This document shows positions 16,758 to 25,051 of a stretch of 64,000 bases of DNA, one piece after another; within the stretch, counting starts at the first letter, position 1; the number at the start of each line of letters is the position of its first letter. The stretch lies in assembly GCF_022898935.1 (NCBI RefSeq), contig NZ_JALIRP010000002.1, positions 310,001-374,000 of the forward strand, read 5' to 3'. Source of the stretch: Paenibacillus mangrovi. Its GTDB lineage: Bacteria > Bacillota > Bacilli > Paenibacillales > Paenibacillaceae. The translations under genes were made by a program, and so were the position numbers. Under the pieces are notes generated by a model, which ran no database searches, was not told the DNA's origin, and saw only the letters and a program-made list of their open reading frames with translations.

Positions 16758-17540
16758 TTACGATTTTACATGCTTTTGCATTTGCTGAATCGCAGATTTC
16801 TCCAATCGGGATACCTGAGCCTGAGAAATACCGATCTCATCGGCAACCTCCATTTGGGTCTTCCCTTCAAAAAATCGCATGGAAAGAATCATTTTCTCCC
16901 GCTGCCCCAATCTTTGCATGGCCTCACGGAGGGCAATCTCTTCAATCCATTGAATATCTTTGTTTTTGTCGTCGCTGATTTGATCCATTACATAAATGGG
17001 ATCGCCGCCGTCGTGATAGATCGGTTCAAACAGGGAGACAGGGTCCTGAATGGCGTCAAGCGCAAACACCACATCTTCTTTGGGTACGTTCAGCACCTCA
17101 GAAATTTCGAAAATCGTCGGTTCCCTGGAATTTTGGTTCGTCAGGGAGTCTCGTACCTGCAAAGCCTTATAAGCGATATCACGCAACGATCTCGAAACAC
17201 GGATTGGATTGTTATCCCTTAGGTACCTGCGGATTTCTCCGATAATCATCGGTACCGCATAGGTCGAGAATTTCACGTTTTGCGACAAGTCAAAATTATC
17301 AATGGCCTTCATGAGTCCGATACAGCCTACCTGAAACAAATCGTCGACAAACTCTCCCCGATTGTTAAAGCGCTGGATTACACTAAGCACCAGTCTAAGG
17401 TTGCCGTTAACCAGCTTTTCTCTGGCTGACCGTTCATTGTTTTGCTGTAAGGAATGGAACAATTCCCGCATTTCCACATTGGTTAACACAGGTAATTTTG
17501 CGGTATCCACACCACAAATTTCGACTTTGTTTCGGGTCAT
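16758..17540 (-). CDS. sigG: RNA polymerase sporulation sigma factor SigG
   Basis: SigG directs late forespore transcription. The 260-residue protein is a compact SigB/F/G-type factor without region 1: region 2 at about 40-110 (NLRLVLSVIQRFNNRGEFVDDLFQVGCIGL, seen in part as DDLFQVGCIGLMKAIDNFD), region 3 at about 115-180, and region 4 near the end with the helix-turn-helix EVADEIGISQAQVSRLEKSA. The start MTRNKVEICGVD is SigG-specific and follows GGGAGG. It lies 78 bases below sigE, and that gap carries a forespore-type promoter candidate. Confidence 0.97.
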   Translation of the reverse strand: MTRNKVEICGVDTAKLPVLTNVEMRELFHSLQQNNERSAREKLVNGNLRLVLSVIQRFNNRGEFVDDLFQVGCIGLMKAIDNFDLSQNVKFSTYAVPMIIGEIRRYLRDNNPIRVSRSLRDIAYKALQVRDSLTNQNSREPTIFEISEVLNVPKEDVVFALDAIQDPVSLFEPIYHDGGDPIYVMDQISDDKNKDIQWIEEIALREAMQRLGQREKMILSMRFFEGKTQMEVADEIGISQAQVSRLEKSAIQQMQKHVKS

Positions 17541-17574
17541 GATGATATACCTCCCAAGGAGAAACATTAATGTA

Positions 17575-17603
17575 CATTATCTCCCTGGGGGCTCATTTTA
17601 TTC
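17575..17603 (-). promoter_or_regulatory. SigF/SigG-type promoter ahead of sigG
   Basis: On the minus strand a GAATA -35-like element (17599-17603) is separated by 14 bases from GGAGATAATG (17575-17584). The latter matches every fixed position of the forespore -10 consensus GGnnAnAnTR. This agrees with the known separate forespore promoter of sigG in Bacillus; the -35 and spacing are slightly off consensus. Confidence 0.6.
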
Positions 17604-17618
17604 CTGAGAAAAAATTTG

Positions 17619-18341
17619 CTACACCATCTTGTTGAACTCTTTGCGAAGTCTCTTAATGATCCTTTTTTCAAGTCTGGATATGTAGGATTGGGAAATGCCA
17701 AGCATATCGGCGACATCCTTTTGCGTTTTCTCCTCGCCATCCTGAAGTCCAAAACGCAGCTCCATGATGGTGCGCTCCCGATCCGACAGCTTTTCGAGCG
17801 CCTTATGAAGCAGCTTGCGGTCGACCTGTTCCTCGATATTGCGGTAGATGGTATCGTTTTCGGTTCCAAGCACATCGGAAAGCAGAAGCTCGTTGCCATC
17901 CCAATCGATATTCAGCGGTTCATCAAAAGACACTTCGCTGCGGATTTTGCTATTGCGGCGCAGGTACATCAGAATCTCATTTTCGATACAGCGTGAAGCG
18001 TAGGTAGCTAGCTTGATTTTTTTCTCAGGGTCAAACGTATTGACCGCTTTGATCAAACCAATCGCACCAATGGAAACGAGATCCTCGATATTGATGCCGG
18101 TGTTTTCGAATTTGCGGGCAATGTAGACGACTAGGCGTAGATTGCGTTCAATCAGCATCGATCTGATCGCCGCATCTCCCGTGGTGAGCCGCTGCAGCAG
18201 GTATTCCTCTTCCTCGCGTGTCAGTGGTGGAGGGAGGGCCTCACTGCCGCCGATGTAATAAATCTCCTCACTCTTCAGTCCCAGCAAAAAAAGGATTCGG
18301 TAATATTGCAACTGCGCTATCAATCGCCATTTAAATAGCAT
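17619..18341 (-). CDS. sigE: Sporulation sigma factor SigE precursor (pro-SigE)
   Basis: SigE drives early mother-cell gene expression after cleavage of its pro-sequence by SpoIIGA. The 240-residue protein starts at the ATG 18339-18341 behind TAGGAGG. Its N-terminus [20 protein letters not shown] is the membrane-seeking pro-region, followed by [14 protein letters not shown]. Region 2 is at about 65-140 ([22 protein letters not shown]) and region 4 near the end ([20 protein letters not shown]). It lies directly below spoIIGA, across a spacer with tandem hairpin repeats, in the spoIIG operon. Confidence 0.98.
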   Translation of the reverse strand: MLFKWRLIAQLQYYRILFLLGLKSEEIYYIGGSEALPPPLTREEEEYLLQRLTTGDAAIRSMLIERNLRLVVYIARKFENTGINIEDLVSIGAIGLIKAVNTFDPEKKIKLATYASRCIENEILMYLRRNSKIRSEVSFDEPLNIDWDGNELLLSDVLGTENDTIYRNIEEQVDRKLLHKALEKLSDRERTIMELRFGLQDGEEKTQKDVADMLGISQSYISRLEKRIIKRLRKEFNKMV

Positions 18342-18360
18342 TTTTTGTCCTCCTAAAAGT

Positions 18361-18486
18361 TTTTCCCGAAGGGAAACTATCTTCGTAAGCATAATCTTAA
18401 ATTTCCCGAAGGGAAACCATCTTCGTAAGGATGCTCAATATTGACATTAGTTCTTGATATTGAGCTCGTAAGCATAAACTTAAATG
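18361..18486 (-). repeat. Tandem imperfect repeats with hairpins in the spoIIGA-sigE spacer
   Basis: A 40-base unit (18362-18401) is repeated at 18402 onward. Both copies carry TTTCCCGAAGGGAAA, a hairpin with a 6-base stem, then ATCTTCGTAAG. A third partial copy, TCGTAAGCATAAACTTAAAT, ends at 18486. The second copy is interrupted by a separate inverted repeat, GCTCAATAT (18433-18441) and ATATTGAGC (about 18457-18465). The first hairpin ends a few bases from the sigE ribosome site. Confidence 0.75.
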
Positions 18487-18509
18487 TCCCATCCAACTCG
18501 CCCTTGCTG

Positions 18510-19487
18510 CTATAAGCTTAATGATGTAGGGTTTGGCGGCTTTATGTCTGTTATGACACTCTCCGACTCCCGCACCAGGTCCGGGTGAATAATCGCCTGG
18601 TAAGACTTGTCGCCCGACAAGCTCCCTCCATCAAGCCCGATCAAAACTTTGACGGCACGGCTTGTCTGAGCACCAATTCGAATCTCCACAGCATCCGGTT
18701 TCATGGCCAGCATAAATGCCGATCCCCGGTTGACACCACGGTAGGGGACGAGACGCAGCCGGTCACGCCACTCAAAATCCGCGTCATCAAGCTCAAGCAC
18801 AAGTTTGTCCGGTTCACCCTCAGACAGCCGCTCCAGCCAGGTTGCAGGCAGCTTTTCCTTCCAAAGCGCAGCCTCCATCACCATGACTGGCGTTCTTGTC
18901 AGGGGATCGGCAAGCTGATTGCCCGTATCCAGCAGCCCTGTACAACTTACGCGGTATCCTGCAATTTCGACGCTCACCTCTCCCATATACTCTTGCCTAT
19001 TCTCCAGCTTGCGACGGGAGGCATGAACAAGTTTGAACCACAGCAAGACAACAAAGCACATAATAAAAGTGAACCAAAATCCGATTTTGAGTTCAAACGA
19101 GAGTCCTCCCGATGCTGTATACCAAATCCCGTTAAAAATTTCTCCCGTATTTTGAAGTAAATAGTGAATTCCGATAATTCCGCCGGCAGCCGCGAAGTTG
19201 ATAATATAAAATGCCCCCATGTTCCGGATATAGTTCTGCAGACTTCCAAAACCAAAAGCAATCCAGAGCATCAATAGGGATAACACAAATTTAACGATAA
19301 AGGTATACATAAAAGAAAGCTCAGGCAGGAACATCATAACGACATACAACGCTCCTACCGCCGCCGAGACCGTGATCCGCCACCACCTCAGCCTTTGCTT
19401 CCTCATCCAGGCGGTCAACCACAGAAGAGCACCGTCGATCAACAGATTGGTGATGAAAATCAGATCAATATAAACTACCAGCCCCAT
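18510..19487 (-). CDS. spoIIGA: SpoIIGA, membrane aspartyl protease that processes pro-SigE
   Basis: SpoIIGA sits in the asymmetric septum and, when signalled by SpoIIR, cleaves the SigE pro-sequence. The 325-residue protein has five hydrophobic segments in its first 155 residues and a cytoplasmic protease-like domain containing the aspartyl motif LLDTGN (D187, T188, G189). The ATG at 19485-19487 is preferred over the adjacent GTG. It is the first gene of the spoIIG operon, upstream of sigE. The 251-base spacer from ftsZ holds its promoter region and a Spo0A-box-like site. Confidence 0.95.
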   Translation of the reverse strand: MGLVVYIDLIFITNLLIDGALLWLTAWMRKQRLRWWRITVSAAVGALYVVMMFLPELSFMYTFIVKFVLSLLMLWIAFGFGSLQNYIRNMGAFYIINFAAAGGIIGIHYLLQNTGEIFNGIWYTASGGLSFELKIGFWFTFIMCFVVLLWFKLVHASRRKLENRQEYMGEVSVEIAGYRVSCTGLLDTGNQLADPLTRTPVMVMEAALWKEKLPATWLERLSEGEPDKLVLELDDADFEWRDRLRLVPYRGVNRGSAFMLAMKPDAVEIRIGAQTSRAVKVLIGLDGGSLSGDKSYQAIIHPDLVRESESVITDIKPPNPTSLSL

Positions 19488-19639
19488 CACCTGCCTGCCA
19501 CCCTAGTGGAATCTTTCGGAACATTTACTATAAACGACTTACAGTATTCAAAAAGCACTTTATACTTGGGAGATGTATTTAGTATAAAAAGATCCATACT
19601 CAAAGTCTGTCTAAAATTGGGGGCTGGACTTCAACTTTT

Positions 19640-19648
19640 TTTGTCGAG
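19640..19648 (+). promoter_or_regulatory. Candidate Spo0A box upstream of spoIIGA
   Basis: TTTGTCGAG matches the Spo0A-box consensus TTTGTCGAA in 8 of 9 bases. It lies about 150 bases upstream of spoIIGA, whose Bacillus counterpart is activated by phosphorylated Spo0A. The orientation is opposite to the gene, and one site alone is weak evidence. Confidence 0.4.
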
Positions 19649-19680
19649 TTCCGTAGGGTTTTAGAGGATATGCAGACTGC

Positions 19681-19725
19681 AAAAAAAGACCCGCTGTTTC
19701 CGTATAGGAACGCGGGTCTTTTTTT
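19681..19725. terminator. Strong terminator downstream of ftsZ
   Basis: Arms AAAAAAAGACCCGC and GCGGGTCTTTTTTT (19681-19694 and 19712-19725) flank a loop containing a small TTCC/GGAA pair. The T/A runs make it efficient on both strands. It separates the dcw cluster from the spoIIG operon. Confidence 0.9.
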
Positions 19726-19741
19726 GTATGCTCTTATGGTA

Positions 19742-20857
19742 TTAGTCATTATTCTGACGAGAACGGTTCCGAAGGAATGTCGGAATGTCCAGTTGGTCGC
19801 TGCTGACGGAATTGCCAAACGGACGAAGGTTATTCGCATTGCGGTTGTCCGTAGGTTCGGTTGGCGCCGCTCCCGGCTTGCGGGAGGATGCTGTCGGAAC
19901 GTCGCGGTGTTCAAATCCGGTAGCAATGACCGTGACTTTGATCTCATCCTTCATGCTTTCCTCAATGATCGCACCGAAGATCATGTTCACTTCCGGGTCG
20001 GATGCCGAAGTCACGATTTCTGCCGCCTCATTGACTTCGTATAGCGACAAATTGGAGCCGCCTGTAATATTCATGATAACGCCGCGTGCTCCTTCAACGG
20101 AGGTCTCCAGCAGCGGGCTCATGATAGCTTTGCGCGCAGCTTCAGCCGCACGATTTTCACCTGTAGCCATACCAATACCCATCAAAGCAGAACCGCGTTC
20201 TGTCATGATGGTTTTAACGTCCGCAAAGTCTAGGTTGATCAGACCAGGCACTGCGATCAAGTCGGAAATGCCCTGTACAGCTTGACGAAGCACATTGTCT
20301 ACTTCACGGAACGCTTCAAGCATCGGCGTTTTTTTGTCTACCATTTCTAAAAGTCGGTCGTTTGGAATAACAATAAGTGTATCAACTTTTTCCTTAAGAG
20401 CTTCAGTACCCAGCTCGGCTTGAGTGGTACGCTTGCGTCCTTCAAATGAAAACGGGCGGGTAACCACACCTACGGTCAATGCTCCGCATTCTTTGGCGAT
20501 TTCCGCGATGACCGGAGCAGCACCTGTTCCAGTACCACCGCCCATACCTGCGGTAACAAATACCATATCAGCACCTTTGAGGGTATTCATAATCAGATCA
20601 CGCGACTCTTCAGCCGCTTTTTTGCCTACTTCAGGGTTGGCCCCGGCACCAAGACCGCGGGTCAGTTTATCCCCGATTTGCAGTTTATGTTCCGATTTGG
20701 CCATATGCAAAGCTTGGGCGTCTGTATTCACGGTAATGAATTCCACACCTTGAACGCCATTTTCAATCATACGGTTGACAGCATTGCTTCCGCCGCCGCC
20801 TACACCTATTACTTTAATTTGCGCCATGCTCTCCATTTCAAAATCAAATTCCAACAT
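19742..20857 (-). CDS. ftsZ: Cell division GTPase FtsZ
   Basis: FtsZ polymerises into the cytokinetic Z ring. The 371-residue protein has the tubulin signature GGGTGTG at 106-112, [13 protein letters not shown] near 18-30, the T7 loop [11 protein letters not shown] near 205, and a C-terminal variable linker ending in the partner-binding peptide DIPTFLRNR, which FtsA and SepF recognise. The start is the ATG at 20855-20857 behind GGGGGAG. It is the last dcw gene, 61 bases below ftsA, and is closed by a strong terminator. Confidence 0.98.
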   Translation of the reverse strand: MLEFDFEMESMAQIKVIGVGGGGSNAVNRMIENGVQGVEFITVNTDAQALHMAKSEHKLQIGDKLTRGLGAGANPEVGKKAAEESRDLIMNTLKGADMVFVTAGMGGGTGTGAAPVIAEIAKECGALTVGVVTRPFSFEGRKRTTQAELGTEALKEKVDTLIVIPNDRLLEMVDKKTPMLEAFREVDNVLRQAVQGISDLIAVPGLINLDFADVKTIMTERGSALMGIGMATGENRAAEAARKAIMSPLLETSVEGARGVIMNITGGSNLSLYEVNEAAEIVTSASDPEVNMIFGAIIEESMKDEIKVTVIATGFEHRDVPTASSRKPGAAPTEPTDNRNANNLRPFGNSVSSDQLDIPTFLRNRSRQNND

Positions 20858-20918
20858 ATTTTCCCATCTCCCCCTCATTGTGCATGGATGGCCCGTTCAC
20901 TAATTCATATGAACCTGC

Positions 20919-22196
20919 TTATATGAAATCACTGAATATATTTTTCAATCGATCAATAAAGCCCGGTTTCTGGTCAGCCTCCGGATTCGAAACAGGACTC
21001 GCTTTAGGGCGGTTCACTGTTTTTTTATTATTCGCACTGCTCACGTTAGCGCTGCTGGTGCTGCGCGCGCGGATACCGCGGATCACGTTGTGCAGTATGC
21101 CTACACCACTGGTATAACCAGGGTCTCTAACACCGATGTAATCCGGTACGGCAATTCTGACCGATGCTGCGAGTTCATCCTGCGCAACCTGCAAAACTCC
21201 CGGCATGGATACAGTACCACCAGTAAGAATATACCCTCCTGGAAGCTCAGTGTAACCAAGACGTTTCACTTCTTCGCGTATCAGATGGAAAATTTCCTGT
21301 ACCCGTGGCTCGACAATGGCTGCCAGATCCTCTTGGGTAAATTCCTTTTCCACGTTGCTGCCTATGCGAACCACCTTGAAAGTCACGTCAGGTGCGGCAT
21401 CGGCCATCAAAGCGCAGCCATATTTCAGCTTGACCTTCTCTGCCTGATCCGTAAGCGTCCGGAGTCCATAAGCGATATCATTAGTTACAAATTCACCGCC
21501 GATAGGCAGGGTTGAAGTTGAAACCATTGTGCCCTCTTCAAAAATTGCAATTGTTGTTGACCCGGCACCGATATCAACAAGTACAGAACCCATCGTTTTC
21601 TCGTCTTTAGACAAGGCAAGCTGCCCTGCTCCCAAAGACATAAGAACCAAATCTTTGATCTTAAGGCCTGATTTTTCAACACAGCGCAAAAGATTATGTA
21701 GGGGCGTCTTAGCGCCGGTAATGATGATGGCTTCCACTTCCAGACGGACGCCTATCATTCCGCGCGGATCTTGAATTCCCTCCAGCCCATCTACTACGTA
21801 TTGTTTGGCAACTACATCAATAATCTCGCGGTCAGGTGGAAGAGCTACAACCTCCGCGGCTTTAAGCACACGTTCAATGTCTTCCTCTCCAATTTCCCGA
21901 TCCTCGTTCGATACTGCCACTACACCGTGGCTGGATTGAAGTCCGATATGATTCCCCGAAATGCCGACGTAAACCTCCGATATTTGAATACCAACCATAC
22001 GCTCCGCATGATCAACGGCACTACGGATAGATTGTACAGTCTGGTCAATATCTACAATTGCACCTTTGCGAATTCCTTCCGAGTCGGCAGATCCAACTCC
22101 AATAATATTAAAGGTTCCATTATTCACTTCCCCAATAATAGCACGAACTTTGGATGTACCGATGTCCAAACTAACAATGATGTCATTGTTGCTCAA
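20919..22196 (-). CDS. ftsA: Cell division actin-like protein FtsA
   Basis: FtsA is the actin-like ATPase that tethers FtsZ to the membrane. The 425-residue protein has the phosphate-1 motif SLDIGTSKVRAI near 9-20, a 1C-type insert domain (about 80-160), the phosphate-2 motif VLVDIGAGSTTIAI near 205, and a C-terminal amphipathic helix KPGFIDRLKNIFSDFI that anchors it. The start is taken as the TTG at 22194-22196, eight bases after AGGAGG. A GTG nine bases further upstream overlaps that ribosome site and is rejected. The long palindromic leader (22275-22485) lies upstream. Confidence 0.96.
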   Translation of the reverse strand: MSNNDIIVSLDIGTSKVRAIIGEVNNGTFNIIGVGSADSEGIRKGAIVDIDQTVQSIRSAVDHAERMVGIQISEVYVGISGNHIGLQSSHGVVAVSNEDREIGEEDIERVLKAAEVVALPPDREIIDVVAKQYVVDGLEGIQDPRGMIGVRLEVEAIIITGAKTPLHNLLRCVEKSGLKIKDLVLMSLGAGQLALSKDEKTMGSVLVDIGAGSTTIAIFEEGTMVSTSTLPIGGEFVTNDIAYGLRTLTDQAEKVKLKYGCALMADAAPDVTFKVVRIGSNVEKEFTQEDLAAIVEPRVQEIFHLIREEVKRLGYTELPGGYILTGGTVSMPGVLQVAQDELAASVRIAVPDYIGVRDPGYTSGVGILHNVIRGIRARSTSSANVSSANNKKTVNRPKASPVSNPEADQKPGFIDRLKNIFSDFI

Positions 22197-22274
22197 CCGT
22201 GGCACCTCCTGTTTTTATAAAATAACTTCCATGAAAAAACACTCAATTCTACATATTCAACATAAGATATACTT

Positions 22275-22350
22275 TCCCTCTTTTTTCTACAAATTTTTCG
22301 CCTGCCAACATTTAGTAGAGCAGTGTAAAAATTAAAAGAAAAAAGAGGGA
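22275..22350. repeat. 14-base perfect inverted repeat in the ftsA leader
   Basis: TCCCTCTTTTTTCT (22275-22288) and AGAAAAAAGAGGGA (22337-22350) are perfect reverse complements with a 48-base spacer. They lie 80-155 bases upstream of the ftsA start. On the minus strand the gene-proximal arm would be transcribed last, so an RNA hairpin is possible. Confidence 0.6.
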
Positions 22351-22360
22351 GTTTTCAGAA

Positions 22361-22485
22361 TAAAATGAACTGCAGAATTTCTCTTACCGAAAACGTTTAT
22401 CGGCATTTCGAGAAGCAAATTTTAGTTCATTTTATATTAATAAAACAAACTAAAGAAGAGATTACACTTAAGTTCATTTTATATA
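22361..22485. repeat. Palindromic repeat cluster AGTTCATTTTA in the divIB-ftsA spacer
   Basis: TAAAATGAACT (22361-22371) is the perfect reverse complement of AGTTCATTTTA (22424-22434), closing a 74-base imperfect palindrome with nested TTCTC/GAGAA and CCGA/TCGG pairs. A further direct copy AGTTCATTTTATATA lies at 22471-22485. No coding sequence is visible. It looks like a small palindromic repeat unit plus a partial second copy. Confidence 0.6.
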
Positions 22486-22517
22486 TTACTAACCCATAAA
22501 ATCAATTGTAGCATTTT

Positions 22518-23288
22518 TTAATTGCCATGAGTAGTAGCATTTTGGTCCGCTTCTTCACCTGTTGAAGGCTGAAAAGGTGTATACGTATCGGCTTCCAGCA
22601 TCGTAATGATTCCTGGCTGAGCCGTCTCGATGACCTGGTTCAAATACTCTACCTTGTCTTTCAAAAGCGAAATCGCTGTGATCACCTCAAAACGTGACCT
22701 TGTATACATCTTGATTCGATCCGGGAAGGAGGCTGTAGGTGATGGAATAATCTCGGAAATGTCTGAAATCAGCTCATTCGGGATTTGCCCGAGCACCTTG
22801 CACAGCTTCACTTTATTCGGATCGGTAGCGCTCCAGTTGGTAAGAATGGGCTTCTCTATAGCGATACCACTGCTGTTCACGGATACCTTGGACCCGTTCG
22901 CCAGAATAGCATCGAGGTTGCCTTCGGCTCCGAGCTCATAGGCGACCGTAGGATATTCTTCAATACTGACGTTGATTTGACCGGGAAAATGCTTGTCCAC
23001 TACAGCTTTTTGAATGGATTTGATTTGCAACAGCTGATTTTCAACTTCAGACGGCGATACACCAAAATACTGGCTCCCCATCTTCAGCCCGCTGGCCTGC
23101 AAAAGCTGTTCCCTTGAAGAAAATGTATTCCCAGTAAACTGGATCTCCGACACCTGGCTGACAGGCGATCGGAAGAACAGAATCACCAGGATCGCGACAA
23201 ACAAAAGCAGCAGAATGACAATGATTCTCCAGCTGGATCTTCTCTTGGGCTTGTTCTCTTTTAAAACGGGAATGTGAGCTTTTGGCAT
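22518..23288 (-). CDS. divIB: Cell division protein DivIB/FtsQ
   Basis: DivIB is a single-pass divisome protein that stabilises the FtsL-DivIC-PBP2B complex. The 256-residue protein has a basic cytoplasmic tail (KENKPKRRSSWR), one transmembrane helix (about 21-40), and an extracellular POTRA domain opening VSEIQFTGNTFSSREQLLQASGL. A short beta domain and an acidic tail follow. The ATG follows GGAGAGAAG. It is separated from murA by a 60-base spacer holding a perfect hairpin. In B. subtilis divIB is followed by ylxW, ylxX and sbp before ftsA; here only a noncoding spacer follows. Confidence 0.92.
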   Translation of the reverse strand: MPKAHIPVLKENKPKRRSSWRIIVILLLLFVAILVILFFRSPVSQVSEIQFTGNTFSSREQLLQASGLKMGSQYFGVSPSEVENQLLQIKSIQKAVVDKHFPGQINVSIEEYPTVAYELGAEGNLDAILANGSKVSVNSSGIAIEKPILTNWSATDPNKVKLCKVLGQIPNELISDISEIIPSPTASFPDRIKMYTRSRFEVITAISLLKDKVEYLNQVIETAQPGIITMLEADTYTPFQPSTGEEADQNATTHGN

Positions 23289-23311
23289 TGGCTTCTCTCC
23301 ACAAAATACCT

Positions 23312-23341
23312 CTTATCCCCTCTTGCACAAGAGGGGATAAG
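23312..23341. repeat. Perfect 13-base hairpin between murA and divIB
   Basis: CTTATCCCCTCTT and AAGAGGGGATAAG are perfect arms around a four-base loop. No T run follows on the minus strand, so it is not a normal terminator; an RNA-stability or processing hairpin within the operon is more likely. Confidence 0.7.
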
Positions 23342-23348
23342 CCTGGTG

Positions 23349-24632
23349 TTAATTAGCTAAATCTAGTGACTTGGGCACCGGTGAAAGCCGGTGAATGTCA
23401 GCTCCAAGCTTTTGAAAGAGCTGCTCAATATGTTCATATCCTCTGTCAATGTGATGCACCTGTTCAACAATGGTCTTCCCCTGGGCAGCCAGTCCGGCAA
23501 TCACCAAAGCGGCTCCAGCTCGTAAATCCGTCGCTTCAACAGTTGCACCATACAAACGCTGTACGCCGCGGATAAACGCACAGTTCAGATCAATGGAAAT
23601 ATCCGCGCCCATTCGGGTCAATTCATCCACATGCTTGAACCTTCCCTCAAAGACGGTCTCTTTCATCACGCTGAAACCATCAGCTAGCGATAGCAGCACC
23701 ATCACTTGGGACTGCAAATCCGTTGGAAACGATGGGTAAGGCAATGTCACAATACGCTCTACGGCTTTGGGGCGGCTCATACAGCTTACATTCATTATAT
23801 CATTGAGGATGCTGATTTGAACACCGGCCCGCTTGAGGACGTGAATCAAGGATGATAAATGGGCCGGATTGCAATGGGTCAGCGTAACATTGCCGCGGGT
23901 TGCAGCTGCAGCGATCATCACGGTGCCAGCTACAATCCGGTCAGGAATGATGGTATACGAGCACGGTGATAGCTTGCTGACACCCTGAATGGTAATTGTG
24001 TCCGTCCCTGCCCCGATGATACTTGCCCCCATGGCATTCAGGAAATTCTGCAAATCCTGAATTTCCGGTTCCCTGGCCGCATTGGTTAAGGTGGTTGTAC
24101 CTTCGGCCATAGCTGCCGCCATCATGATATTCTCCGTTGCTCCTACGCTAGGAAAATCAAGATGGATATCGGCTCCCTTCAGTTTGTCTGCCCTACAAAT
24201 GATTTGTTGGTCGAGCTCCTCAATTTCAGCACCCAGCGCTTTAAGCCCTCGGAGATGAAGGTCGATTTTGCGCTCGCCGATGGCGCAGCCTCCAGGCTGG
24301 TAAACTGCGACCTCTCCGAACCTCGAAAGCAGAGGCCCCATCAGAAATATAGAAGAGCGCATTTGCTTCATTAAGTCTTCCGGTACATGAAACGAATTGG
24401 CGGACGACGTATCCACAACAACCGTCTCCTGATCATGCAAAGTCGTGCAGCCGATCCGTTCCAGGATGTCCAGCATCACTTCAATATCCAGAAGACGGGG
24501 GACATTGCTCAGCTGAACCTTGCCTGCGGCCAGCAAGCTCGCTGCCAGAATAGGCAATGCTGCATTTTTTGCTCCATGGATACGTATGGTTCCTGATAGG
24601 GATTTGCCACCCTCAATCACCAATTTGTCCAA
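23349..24632 (-). CDS. murA: UDP-N-acetylglucosamine 1-carboxyvinyltransferase MurA
   Basis: MurA adds enolpyruvate to UDP-GlcNAc, the first committed peptidoglycan step and the fosfomycin target. The 427-residue protein has the two-fold EPSP-synthase-like fold, with GGKSLSGTIRIHGAKNAALP at the start and the catalytic cysteine in PGGCAIGERKIDLHLRG (C116), so the fosfomycin-sensitive form is expected. The start is a TTG at 24630-24632 with GGAGGTGAT ending four to five bases before it. It takes the place between murG and divIB where B. subtilis has murB. Confidence 0.96.
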   Translation of the reverse strand: MDKLVIEGGKSLSGTIRIHGAKNAALPILAASLLAAGKVQLSNVPRLLDIEVMLDILERIGCTTLHDQETVVVDTSSANSFHVPEDLMKQMRSSIFLMGPLLSRFGEVAVYQPGGCAIGERKIDLHLRGLKALGAEIEELDQQIICRADKLKGADIHLDFPSVGATENIMMAAAMAEGTTTLTNAAREPEIQDLQNFLNAMGASIIGAGTDTITIQGVSKLSPCSYTIIPDRIVAGTVMIAAAATRGNVTLTHCNPAHLSSLIHVLKRAGVQISILNDIMNVSCMSRPKAVERIVTLPYPSFPTDLQSQVMVLLSLADGFSVMKETVFEGRFKHVDELTRMGADISIDLNCAFIRGVQRLYGATVEATDLRAGAALVIAGLAAQGKTIVEQVHHIDRGYEHIEQLFQKLGADIHRLSPVPKSLDLAN

Positions 24633-25051
24633 TGTATCACCTCCGAGTTTACCCCTCAACCGCCGCATTCGGCACAGGCAGCAGCCGTGCTTCCTGTATT
24701 AACGCCACAAATCCTTTGCAGCGGAATGCTTCGGAATGAGAACGTCCTCTGCTGTCGTTTGACCGGTGTGATCCAGTACAATCTCAGCGGACTTATTTTT
24801 GCGTGACACATCAGACCATAGGGGGCTCCGGCAATCATGGATACAGTTTTCGCGGCAAGCGGCCCAGTTAGCAACGAACTGGTGTCTTCTATATAACCGT
24901 AAGAGCGTCCGCTAAAGCAGCTCCCCTCTTTGGAGAGGCTAAAGGCTGTAACATAAGTCTAATCCAAAGGGCCGGTATTCCATGGTGATTGTCACGATTA
25001 TAGAGTATCTTATGTAATGCATACCCGGTGTGTGACAATCGCCCAGCCCTT
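24633..25051. other. Noncoding spacer between murG and murA
   Basis: This 419-base stretch has no credible gene. It carries an inverted repeat GGTGATTGTCAC (about 24979-24990) and GTGACAATCGCC (about 25032-25043). On the minus strand it also has a TATAAT (about 24993-24998) without a good -35. It may hold a weak promoter for murA. Confidence 0.4.

Noticed and set aside
24656..24874. 72-codon minus-strand frame in the murG-murA spacer
   Set aside because: No ribosome site, overlaps the murA start, and the composition is not protein-like.
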